Positions 1-8,536 of a DNA stretch of 24,439 bases are shown in pieces. The stretch lies in the NCBI GenBank assembly GCA_934359535.1, contig CAKRLN010000003.1, positions 1 to 24,439 of the forward strand. The letters are read 5' to 3'. The DNA comes from an uncultured Lachnospiraceae bacterium (lineage in GTDB: Bacteria; Bacillota; Clostridia; Lachnospirales; Lachnospiraceae). The position numbers and the translations under genes were made by a program. The stretch's first letter is position 1. Every line of letters begins with the position of its first letter. The notes below the pieces were generated by a model that was given only the letters and a program-made list of their open reading frames with translations, was not told the origin of the DNA and ran no database searches.

Positions 1-600
1 CTCCTGAACATACGCCTCTTCTGCTATGCCGATATCACTTTCAACCATTTTATTGTCACGCACTAGCTGTCCGCATGCGCAGTAACAATTACTATGAGCA
101 TATCCGTTTATACTGCTTATCAGAATATCTCCAATCGAAGCTATGCTTCCCTTTTCATATCCACCACTGAAAACTTCAATCTCCTTAGTCTGTTTGGAAA
201 TCATTTCTTTAATCAATACACCCAAAAGTCCCGGAACACTCCCTGCATTCAGAACAATACGTGAAACTCCATGCGCTACCTTCTGTGAATCCTTTATCCA
301 CCCAAACGCATCAATAAAATCTTTCTTTTGACCGATGGCAATCGGCAGCACCTTTTTAGAAGTAAGAAAGGATGGTCCTGTACAGTTCACCACAACATCA
401 CATTTTCGGACAAATGCGACAACACTTGCTTCATCTGCCAAATCAACATACTGCTCACTGCCATTGTCTGCATTTATGCGTCTTGTTCCGCAAAGCACCG
501 ATATGTTATCCGCAGTAAGCAGCTGAATAACCTGCTTACCGATAACTCCTTTCCCCCCGAGAACTCCTACAACTTTATCTCTTTTTATATATTTCTCCAT
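1..600 (-). CDS. Saccharopine-dehydrogenase-like NAD(P)-dependent reductase, 3' end missing
   Basis: Two hundred codons are open from ATG at 598-600 to the left edge with no stop, so the C-terminus is missing. The N-terminus carries a Rossmann dinucleotide motif, GVLGGKGVIGKQV (about residues 12-24), followed by a strand ending in CGTRR. Then come DVVVNCTGP and a conserved-looking VLNAGSVPGL. This order is typical of saccharopine-dehydrogenase NADP-binding proteins. A good ribosome site (AGAAGGTG) lies just upstream, and the start is 12 bases after the NRPS stop, so the two genes are probably co-transcribed and coupled. In yersiniabactin-type pathways a stand-alone reductase (Irp3/YbtU) reduces a thiazoline ring on the NRPS. 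A comparable job here is inference from position. The fold class is seen; the substrate is not. Confidence 0.8.
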   Translation of the reverse strand, partial: MEKYIKRDKVVGVLGGKGVIGKQVIQLLTADNISVLCGTRRINADNGSEQYVDLADEASVVAFVRKCDVVVNCTGPSFLTSKKVLPIAIGQKKDFIDAFGWIKDSQKVAHGVSRIVLNAGSVPGLLGVLIKEMISKQTKEIEVFSGGYEKGSIASIGDILISSINGYAHSNCYCACGQLVRDNKMVESDIGIAEEAYVQE

Positions 601-612
601 TCTGTCACCTTC

Positions 613-3600
613 TTATATTGTTCCCTCTAATCCGCACTCGCCAACAAATGCAGCAAGTTTCCCCAGTTCATCATTCTCTGCAATATCAACAATACTTATG
701 TTGATACCGAAGGTTTTCTGTATTGCGTTAACCATCTTTACCATACCAAGACTATCTCCTCCCTGCTCAAAAAAGCTCTTTCCCGGAATCACCTTCGCAC
801 CCAGAATATTCTCCCAAATACTTGCAAGCTCCTCGTAAGTACCGTATTCCTCCATTTTATCGTCATCAGCAATATCAGCAGGTAGTATGAAATTATTCTT
901 TGTTTCTTGAACGCTTTTATTCACCTTACATCTATCACCGTTATAACAATCGTTGATATACTTATTCGCTGATGCAACCCTCTTCCCTGTACCTGAATAC
1001 TTCATTGTCTCCGGATTGTTTAATAAACCTCTGATAATATCTTCATAATAACCAAACATTTCATCTGGCAATCCCTTTGCCAAAACCCCATCGACCGTAT
1101 CCCAGTTAAGCGATAATCCATCTTCCTGTTCCACAATCTGATGATCAATCCAGACCTGAGGCGTCTGCGAACTATTATACACAAGTTTGCCAAGCCATCT
1201 TTCATCACTCCATTTGCTCATGCCAAGACCACTTGTAAATACAATTGGCATAATAGCATCTTTCGCCTGCTTATCACGCTTTCTTAAATCTCTCTCAAAT
1301 TCTACCGCCGTATAAAGAGAATGCTCCAAATCTGAAACCAGCTGTTTTTGAATCTTATGCGCTCTATCAGCAAAGCTGCTTTCCTCCTCACAACAAATTT
1401 CCACCAGCGTCAAATTCGTAAAATCTCCGACCAACTTTCCAATCTGCGGATGGCTGTAATTTCTTTCAAATTGTGTAAGATTCAATGCAAAATTCTGATT
1501 ATAAGCAAATCCCCTTAGTGCATCTGAAAAAACAGTCATCAAAAATATAGTGGGCGTTATTCCGTTTTGTGCAGACAGTTCTCCAACCTTCTTCCACTCA
1601 TCTGCCGAAAGTTTCATGCTTCTTCTGTTAAAATGATAATGCTTCATATCTGCATGAGGTTCCAAGGGAAGAAGCGGTGCCTTGCTAAAACTCTCAATTC
1701 TATCCTGCCAATATTTCTTATCCTCCAAATATTTTGCAGAAGCTCTCTCTTTCTCTAAGGTCATCACCTGGTCTCTAAATGATATTTCAAGCTTATCCTC
1801 GATAAAATCTGCGTTTCTATATCTTTCTGCCATCTCGTCCAATAAGTGGAACATACTCCAACCGTCCAAAATCAAATTGTCAAAGCAAATATGTAATCTT
1901 GTTAATTTCTCATCCAACACCGTAAGCTTAAGATCAAACAGCGGCCCTTTTTCCGGATTCAATACTTGTCTTGAAAGATTATCACGTTTTTCTGCCAAAT
2001 ATTCCTCCCGAACAGAAGGTTCAAAAGTTGAAATATCTTCTAACTGTATCAGATACAGCGGTGCGTTTTTCATAATCTGTTGCTCTCCTGAGATAAGCAC
2101 AACACTACGTAGCATTTCATGGTATTTAATCATATCATTCCAACATTTCTGCAATTTCGAAGCCTTAAGTCCAATACAATCAAATTCAAAATAGCACTGC
2201 GTTGATACACTTCCCATATCAAATGCACCTTTGCGTCCTATCCAATATGCAAATTGAACTTCGGTAAGTGGAAATGGTTCATACCGATTCTCCTTATCAA
2301 CAATCAGATTAGTTCGACCGTTTTCCATCACTGTCCAGCCACCCGACTGGTCAATATATGCAGCCAGTTTTGCAATGGTTGGATTCTCAAAAATGTTCTT
2401 TATTGATACTGCAATATTCTCTTTTCTTAACCTTCCAATTATGCGCGTAGCAGTAAGAGAATCTCCGCCCAACTCAAAATAATTGTCATTTACACCAAGC
2501 TTCGTCTTCAAAACTGTTTCAAATACATTCACAAGTATTTTTTCCATTTCCGTTGATGTGGTACTCTGTGAATGTTCCTTTGCATCATCCTTCATCCCTA
2601 CATTTTTCACAAGAGCAGCAAGCTTTCTATGATCCACTTTGCCGTTTCCAGTCTGCGGTATTCTGTCAACCAGAATATAGGCAAACGGCATCATGTAGGA
2701 AAGAATTTGTCCCTCAAGATAGCTAACCAGACCTGAAATGGAAATTTCTCGTTTATTTGCAGTCGCAATCAGTACCATTCCACCAGCAGCACTTATGCAG
2801 TCTTCATCGGTTATGTAATCTAGCCTCATACCAGCTTTTTCTATGAGTTCCCTGCATACTTCAGTATTCGGGACCATATTGCCGCTTCGTTCTTCCATAT
2901 TCACATTGAAAAACCCATTTTCCAAAAGAGCCGGTATTACCTTTATTATAGAAAGCGTACTGTCCGGTTCTATAATAATCAGCCTTCCGTCTGCCTTAAG
3001 TAGTCTTTTGGTCTGAAGGATGGTATCTCTTAAGCTCTCTCTCCTATGAAAAGCATTTACCATAACAATAAAATCATATGTATTATCCGGCATGTCAGTC
3101 AGATTTCCATTTAAGTACGAAGCACTCTTCTCACCTGATAACAGTTCCTCATATTCCTGTTTATAGAAATATGTATTTTCAAGTATTGTATACTCGGCAA
3201 GATTACTGCACTGCTTCACAATCCCACTTGAAAGTTCTATAGATCTGCTACCAATATCCAATATCCTGATAGCCTCTTTCCCCGAACCTTCTTCTGCAAT
3301 GAAACGAACTATCCCCTTAATATTTTCATCATATCCGGGCAAAGCTTTTGCAAGGATGTCCGGTCTGGATTTTCTCCCCTCCTGATAGAAATACTCAATC
3401 GGGGATATCCTCCCCTGCAAAATATCTAAAATACTTTCTCGCAGCTCATGAAACATTTCTCTATATGTATCAAGTATTCCACCTGACAAAGTATCGTCTT
3501 CTCTTGCAGTACTTTCAAGCTCCTTTTTCCATAAAGAGATAACCTCTACAAACTCATCCTTTACCGCAAGGGTCGCTGTTTCTGCTACTATCCCTTTTAT

Positions 3601-6600
3601 AAACTCAGCTGTCAAATGATTTAATGCCTGCACAAACGCACATCGGTTCTCCCTCTTCTCTTGTGAAAATACCGCCATATCCCTCTTATTTTCTACTTCT
3701 TGGGCAAACGCTGCCGAATTTTCATCTACTTGAAGAAATGCAAAAATCTTTTTATCAATATTCGTATTTCCTATGGCACTGACAATAACATCCTTCACAC
3801 CATCAAATTTGCGGATTGCATTTTCAATTTCTCCCAATTCAATACGGTGTCCTTTAATCTTAACCTGTGAATCTCTCCTGCCAAGAAACTCAATGGTTCC
3901 ATCATTCCAAATGCGACCATTATCACCTGTGCGATACCATGGAACGTTATTTTCATCCCTGAAAAACTTAGCATCTGTAAGCTTCTCATCACCACGATAC
4001 CCCATAGCAACACCCACTCCACCAATCTGTAGTTCTCCCATAACCATATTGGGACAAATTCTTCCATATGCATCCACCACTCGGTAGACCTGATTAAGTA
4101 ATGGCTTTCCATAGGGAATTGATACCCAATGCTTAGGAATTTCACGGGGAACTTCCAGATAATTCGACCATATAGATGCCTCCGTCGCTCCACCCATCGC
4201 AACAATCAGAGAAGCCACATCGGAAATTGCATAAAATCTTCCCGGCAAATCAATCGGAATCCAGTCCCCTGATAAAAATGCCATTCGAATAGCAAGCTTT
4301 TCTTCTCTTCCCTCTGCCATGGTAACCAGCATATTAAACAGAATCGGTACGGAATTCCACAGGGTAACCTTGTATTCTGCAATCAACTTCAGCCATACAT
4401 CCGGATTTTTATAATTATCTTCTGCAAGTGAAATAATCGTTCCACCTGCCGAAAGCATTCCAAACATATCATATACCGACAAATCAAAATCAATGGCAGA
4501 AATCGTCATCAGACAATCCTTTTCGGTTACATGATAGGTTTTATTCAAATCCGATATGGTATTAATTGCACTTCTATGCGCAATTTCAACCCCTTTGGGT
4601 ACCCCCGTGGAGCCCGATGTCATAATAACATATGCAGATGCATCACATGGGATTTCTACAGGTTTATCCAATTCTTTATATGTGAGTAAAGAAGAAAGCT
4701 TAAGTACTTGAGTATCATCTTTTTCAAGCTCACAACTCTCAATCGTTTTCTCCTCACTAATGCAATGCTTTATTCCAATCTGTTCATATATTTTATTTCT
4801 GCGTTCTGATGGTTGCTTATCCGATACAGGAACGTATGCAGCTCCTGCCAACTGTACTCCCAGAATTGCTATTATCTGTCTGTATCCTCGCGTCAATGTA
4901 ATGCTTACATAATCATTTGGCGAAACACCATTTTCAATTAGTCCCTGTGCTACGGACATTGCCATATGCTTTAATTCGCTATAGGTGATTTTCTTTTGTA
5001 AGACGGAGTCAATTATTGCAGTCTTATCCGGATACTGTTTTACCATTTCCAGAAATTTCTCATACATTAATTGATCCGGATAAGCAAGAGGTAAAATATG
5101 TTCTACTTCTTTCAAACGCTCCTTTTGTTGTTTCTTGGAAAGAACATCTATTGCGACATTCCAGTCCTCAAGTACGGCTAATTGTTCAATTGCCTCAATC
5201 ATAGATGCATACATGTCTTCAATGACTTCTTCATCAAATAACTGTTCAACATAATCCCAACACAAAATCAAATCACCCATATCGGAAAAAGACTGAAAAT
5301 CCAACCATACCTGTGGTGTCTGAGAAATCATATATGACAGTTTGCCCAAAGTATCCCTTGTTTCCTGTGTTTCAAAAGGGAAGTCAATATTACACGCAAA
5401 AACAACGGGCGCTATATTTTCCGGATTTCCGGTAATTTTACTGATGTCCCTTTGTACCTGAACTCCGGAATAATTTGCATGGGATACTCCATCAATAAAG
5501 CTTGTATATATTTCTTTATAATATTCTACAAATGTTTTATTTCCCGAATTAGAGACATTAAGCAACAAAAGATTCGTAAAATCAGCAATCAGGCCATTTA
5601 CATCTTCATCCTCTTCATCTCTGTTAAACAAAGGAATATTCATGATGTAATTTTCCCGTGTGCTCCATCTGCTAAGTACCATACAATACACAGTCAGCAA
5701 AAACATGGCAGGAGATATCCCATGTCTCGTGGCTTTTGCGCAAAGCTCCGCCCATATTTCCTTCTTAATCTTCCTGCTCTTTCTCACAAAATGAACTTTA
5801 TCTACCTGCTCTGGTCTCAACTTAAGCGGAAGGTCAATAGCCTCCGTAGGATAATTCTTTATTACCTCCTGCCAATACGTTTTATCCCTGGCGATGTCAT
5901 CAGAAGCATTCTTCTGCTTCTGAATATATCTAGCAAACGCCTTGTCATCAAAATGTTTTATTTCTTTGCCATGATATAAAGTAGTAAGCTGTGTTATCAG
6001 ATAATGAATACTTGCAACATCGGCAACAAGCAAATCAACACTCAACAAAATACGACTCTTTCCACCAGCAAGCGACACATATGTAAAATTCAGGTTTCTT
6101 CCCGCTTCCACCTGCAGCTTCTCATGTGAAAGCTGTTCTCTGATGAGATGCAGCCTACTGTCACATTCCGAAGCCTCCAGTTCACTAAAATCATAAACCT
6201 TCATATCAACAAATTCAGAAGTCGCCTTGATTGTCTGTCTGCCATTCTCCGTAAATTTTGCACGGAGCATGGGTTGCGCTTTTTGCAAGGTAATCCAAGC
6301 TTTCCTTAACCGTTCAACATCAACATCGTTTCCATCAAACTCAAAATATGCATGACAACCTACACCTCCAAGTTCCTGATCATTTTGTCTTCCCGCCCAA
6401 TATGCATATTGTACATCCGTCAAGTCAAAAATATCCGAAGCCTCCTGTATTGTCTCCACATCTCGTTCCTTTGAAGCTTCCTTGCCAAGCTTTTCTTCAA
6501 TAAGCTCACACCATTCCTGTAAAGTATATGCTTTAATAAGCTCTCCAAATGAAACCTTACATCCTTTCCGCTTCAAAAAAGCAGACAGCTTCATAATTAT

Positions 6601-6711
6601 AATAGAATTAACACCTAATTCCCTTAAATCTCTGTTTTCGTCCACTTCCTTTGTTTTTATCAATGTATATAGCTTTTCTTTAAATACATCTATTAATTCT
6701 ATATTTTTCAT
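613..6711 (-). CDS. HMWP2/Irp2-like NRPS: ArCP-Cy-A(stuffed MT-like)-PCP-Cy-PCP, 2032 aa
   Basis: Assembly-line enzyme predicted to condense an aryl acid with two cysteines into thiazolines. Visible order: aryl carrier domain (residues 1-78, phosphopantetheine Ser36 in GVNSI); cyclization domain Cy1 (about 94-525, D226xxxxD231xxS234, with T465 and D471 in SQTPQVWLD); adenylation domain (about 545-960 and 1310-1365, core TSGSTGVPKG at 698-707, YRTGD at 926-930, Lys1358); an MT-like domain stuffed into it (about 1040-1310); PCP1 (GGDSL, Ser1418); Cy2 (about 1478-1905, D1611xxxxD1616xxS1619, T1850, D1856); PCP2 (GGDSL, Ser1987). The length and order match yersiniabactin HMWP2 (2035 aa from memory). 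The A-domain pocket reads DLYNFSMIWK, close to the cysteine code of cyclizing modules. There is no terminal thioesterase, so the chain must pass to another protein or be released in trans. Ribosome site AAAGGAAAC precedes the ATG; the glycosyltransferase gene ends 14 bases upstream. Confidence 0.95.
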   Translation of the reverse strand: MKNIELIDVFKEKLYTLIKTKEVDENRDLRELGVNSIIIMKLSAFLKRKGCKVSFGELIKAYTLQEWCELIEEKLGKEASKERDVETIQEASDIFDLTDVQYAYWAGRQNDQELGGVGCHAYFEFDGNDVDVERLRKAWITLQKAQPMLRAKFTENGRQTIKATSEFVDMKVYDFSELEASECDSRLHLIREQLSHEKLQVEAGRNLNFTYVSLAGGKSRILLSVDLLVADVASIHYLITQLTTLYHGKEIKHFDDKAFARYIQKQKNASDDIARDKTYWQEVIKNYPTEAIDLPLKLRPEQVDKVHFVRKSRKIKKEIWAELCAKATRHGISPAMFLLTVYCMVLSRWSTRENYIMNIPLFNRDEEDEDVNGLIADFTNLLLLNVSNSGNKTFVEYYKEIYTSFIDGVSHANYSGVQVQRDISKITGNPENIAPVVFACNIDFPFETQETRDTLGKLSYMISQTPQVWLDFQSFSDMGDLILCWDYVEQLFDEEVIEDMYASMIEAIEQLAVLEDWNVAIDVLSKKQQKERLKEVEHILPLAYPDQLMYEKFLEMVKQYPDKTAIIDSVLQKKITYSELKHMAMSVAQGLIENGVSPNDYVSITLTRGYRQIIAILGVQLAGAAYVPVSDKQPSERRNKIYEQIGIKHCISEEKTIESCELEKDDTQVLKLSSLLTYKELDKPVEIPCDASAYVIMTSGSTGVPKGVEIAHRSAINTISDLNKTYHVTEKDCLMTISAIDFDLSVYDMFGMLSAGGTIISLAEDNYKNPDVWLKLIAEYKVTLWNSVPILFNMLVTMAEGREEKLAIRMAFLSGDWIPIDLPGRFYAISDVASLIVAMGGATEASIWSNYLEVPREIPKHWVSIPYGKPLLNQVYRVVDAYGRICPNMVMGELQIGGVGVAMGYRGDEKLTDAKFFRDENNVPWYRTGDNGRIWNDGTIEFLGRRDSQVKIKGHRIELGEIENAIRKFDGVKDVIVSAIGNTNIDKKIFAFLQVDENSAAFAQEVENKRDMAVFSQEKRENRCAFVQALNHLTAEFIKGIVAETATLAVKDEFVEVISLWKKELESTAREDDTLSGGILDTYREMFHELRESILDILQGRISPIEYFYQEGRKSRPDILAKALPGYDENIKGIVRFIAEEGSGKEAIRILDIGSRSIELSSGIVKQCSNLAEYTILENTYFYKQEYEELLSGEKSASYLNGNLTDMPDNTYDFIVMVNAFHRRESLRDTILQTKRLLKADGRLIIIEPDSTLSIIKVIPALLENGFFNVNMEERSGNMVPNTEVCRELIEKAGMRLDYITDEDCISAAGGMVLIATANKREISISGLVSYLEGQILSYMMPFAYILVDRIPQTGNGKVDHRKLAALVKNVGMKDDAKEHSQSTTSTEMEKILVNVFETVLKTKLGVNDNYFELGGDSLTATRIIGRLRKENIAVSIKNIFENPTIAKLAAYIDQSGGWTVMENGRTNLIVDKENRYEPFPLTEVQFAYWIGRKGAFDMGSVSTQCYFEFDCIGLKASKLQKCWNDMIKYHEMLRSVVLISGEQQIMKNAPLYLIQLEDISTFEPSVREEYLAEKRDNLSRQVLNPEKGPLFDLKLTVLDEKLTRLHICFDNLILDGWSMFHLLDEMAERYRNADFIEDKLEISFRDQVMTLEKERASAKYLEDKKYWQDRIESFSKAPLLPLEPHADMKHYHFNRRSMKLSADEWKKVGELSAQNGITPTIFLMTVFSDALRGFAYNQNFALNLTQFERNYSHPQIGKLVGDFTNLTLVEICCEEESSFADRAHKIQKQLVSDLEHSLYTAVEFERDLRKRDKQAKDAIMPIVFTSGLGMSKWSDERWLGKLVYNSSQTPQVWIDHQIVEQEDGLSLNWDTVDGVLAKGLPDEMFGYYEDIIRGLLNNPETMKYSGTGKRVASANKYINDCYNGDRCKVNKSVQETKNNFILPADIADDDKMEEYGTYEELASIWENILGAKVIPGKSFFEQGGDSLGMVKMVNAIQKTFGINISIVDIAENDELGKLAAFVGECGLEGTI

Positions 6712-6725
6712 GTTTCCTTTTCCTT

Positions 6726-7985
6726 CTACCTTTTCGCCGGATAATACTCTTCTATAATGTCTGCCGCCCTTACAACTCCATTATCACTGACATCTTCTTT
6801 ATATCTTTCTGCGTTCATTACAAAAACCTCCGTACCAATCAACTCTATTATTCTTTGTCTGAGTACTTCGTACGCGATGTCTTTTTTCACATTTATGGGC
6901 TTCGGTCCGATTTGCAGATAAAAGCACTGACCTCCCCAGAACATCTGATCCGCACCGAATGCCATAATAAACTGTGGTTTTCCGCTCCTAAGAGCTGCAT
7001 GGGTTGTTCCATTTCCACCGTGATGAATAATTGCATCCACTTTTTCAAACAAATATTCAAACGGCACAAATCCAATGAACTTCATGCGTTCAGAATAATT
7101 TCCATACTTATCCAGTACTATATCTCTTATTGTATCCGGCACAATAACCTTAGTGTCAGTATCCTCGAGCAGAACTTTTAGAATCCTACTGTACAATTCA
7201 TCCATATGTTTATAATTCATACTTCCGAACCCTATATAAACCACTTTCGATTTTTTGTCACAAAACTTATCCAATTCTTCCATGATTGTGCTATCCACAT
7301 TTTTGATCGGCTCAATCCAATTACCGGTTAAATGAATATGTGTCTTCCACCTCGGATCCTTTTTTGCCAGAATTTCATCATATTGGTAGAGTGTCAGCAA
7401 TTTTTTGTTATTCAACTTGGTATAGTCATGAAATACTCCGATTTTTTTCATACCCAGTCTTTTTCTCCAGACATTCATATCCCTTCGTGCAGCTACTGCC
7501 ATAAAGGTTCTGCACATGAAATTAGAGAACAAACAATTCAAGCTGTCCCTTTCGATGCTTTCTGACATGGAGCAATATTGTTTTGTTAATTCAAATGGGA
7601 AAACAAGACTTCTAATCGCAGGTATTCCAAATTTTTCTGCAAAATGATACGCAGGGGCTCCAAATTGCATGTATATTACCAAATCACTATCCTTACACGC
7701 TTCATAAAAGTCGTCATACATCATCGGATATTTACTAAGCAAATATTTGATACCATTCATTCCCTCATTTGCTCCATTATTGCTATTTCCTAGCAAAATT
7801 GACACCATTTCCTCGGAATCACCTGAAATTTTCACATATTCAACGTTTTCCTTTATTACCCTGTCTTTAAAATTCTCATAGGTTGCAACCCGATATTCAT
7901 ATCCTCTCTTGATAAGCTCCTTTCCCAGCAAAATGAAGGGCATAACATCCCCATACGACCCCAGGGCAAATGCTGTGATTCTCAT
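6726..7985 (-). CDS. GT1-family (UGT/MGT-type) glycosyltransferase, 419 aa
   Basis: GT-B glycosyltransferase that should move a sugar from a nucleotide donor to a small-molecule acceptor in the cytoplasm. The N-terminus has the family motif FALGSYGDVMPF, equivalent to the GxRGDV motif of sterol- and antibiotic-type glycosyltransferases. The C-terminal donor site shows YIGFGSM (about 250-256), HHGGNGTTHAALRSGKPQ (about 321-338) and GADQMFWGG. I chose ATG at 7983-7985, which overlaps the acetyltransferase stop as TGATG with GGGAG upstream; a GTG one codon earlier (7986-7988) is possible. It sits between the acetyltransferase and the NRPS, so the likely acceptor is the NRPS product or its aryl precursor. 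IroB C-glucosylation of enterobactin is a functional analogy only. Sugar and linkage cannot be read from the sequence. Confidence 0.9.
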   Translation of the reverse strand: MRITAFALGSYGDVMPFILLGKELIKRGYEYRVATYENFKDRVIKENVEYVKISGDSEEMVSILLGNSNNGANEGMNGIKYLLSKYPMMYDDFYEACKDSDLVIYMQFGAPAYHFAEKFGIPAIRSLVFPFELTKQYCSMSESIERDSLNCLFSNFMCRTFMAVAARRDMNVWRKRLGMKKIGVFHDYTKLNNKKLLTLYQYDEILAKKDPRWKTHIHLTGNWIEPIKNVDSTIMEELDKFCDKKSKVVYIGFGSMNYKHMDELYSRILKVLLEDTDTKVIVPDTIRDIVLDKYGNYSERMKFIGFVPFEYLFEKVDAIIHHGGNGTTHAALRSGKPQFIMAFGADQMFWGGQCFYLQIGPKPINVKKDIAYEVLRQRIIELIGTEVFVMNAERYKEDVSDNGVVRAADIIEEYYPAKR

Positions 7986-8536
7986 CACTTTTCTTCTCCC
8001 AGCGTTCTGATGACCTTTGCAGGATTGCCAGCAACAAGAACTCCTTCCGGAACATCCTTTGTAACAACCGAACCGGAAGCTATCACACTGTTCTTACCGA
8101 TTGTAATTCCTCGCTTCTCCGAACATACAATGGTAACTCTTGAACCAACATACACATTATCCTCAATAACAATGGGGTTCGCATATCCATAACCATTCTT
8201 TCTTCTTTCGGGGTCTACCGAATGACCAGAGCTAATAATCTCTGTATTTGGTCCAATCCAGATATCATTTCCCAAGGTAACCTTACCACCGTCCAGAATA
8301 GTACAATTGCCATTTACTGCTACATTATTTCCTACCTCAATGTTATATCCGAGAGAACACTTAAAAGGTGAAAAGAACACAAATTCCCCTTCCGCCTTAC
8401 CAAATATATGGCGCAAAAAATCCATCCTTATCTCAAGCTCATTTGTAGGAATTGCATTGTATGCCTTGCAAAGCTCTTCACATCTCATCATTTCGTGGAA
8501 CATATCCTCATGATCATTTATATTAAAATCTTTCAT
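7985..8536 (-). CDS. Maltose/galactoside-type O-acetyltransferase (left-handed beta-helix), 183 aa
   Basis: Acetyl-CoA-dependent O-acetyltransferase of the LacA/Maa family. The N-terminal helical part (about 1-55) is followed by hexapeptide repeats, for example IEVGNNVAVNGNCTI and VTLGNDIWIGPNTEI. The catalytic His is His105 in ISSGHSVDPE. The C-terminus has the family ending IASGSVVTKDVPEGVLVAGNPAKVI. Length is normal for the family (about 180-200 aa). Its first 14 bases overlap the end of the ligase gene, and its stop overlaps the glycosyltransferase start, so it belongs to the same transcript. Family members acetylate sugars, so an attractive inference is that it acetylates the sugar added by the adjacent glycosyltransferase. 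Acetylation of another hydroxyl on the metallophore is also possible. Confidence 0.9.
   Translation of the reverse strand: MKDFNINDHEDMFHEMMRCEELCKAYNAIPTNELEIRMDFLRHIFGKAEGEFVFFSPFKCSLGYNIEVGNNVAVNGNCTILDGGKVTLGNDIWIGPNTEIISSGHSVDPERRKNGYGYANPIVIEDNVYVGSRVTIVCSEKRGITIGKNSVIASGSVVTKDVPEGVLVAGNPAKVIRTLGEEK

Noticed and set aside
1682..2194. 170-codon plus-strand open frame opposite the NRPS
   Set aside because: It is a shadow of the NRPS coding strand, with no ribosome site or recognisable domain; the same holds for the 175-codon frame at 5452-5979 and other plus-strand frames.
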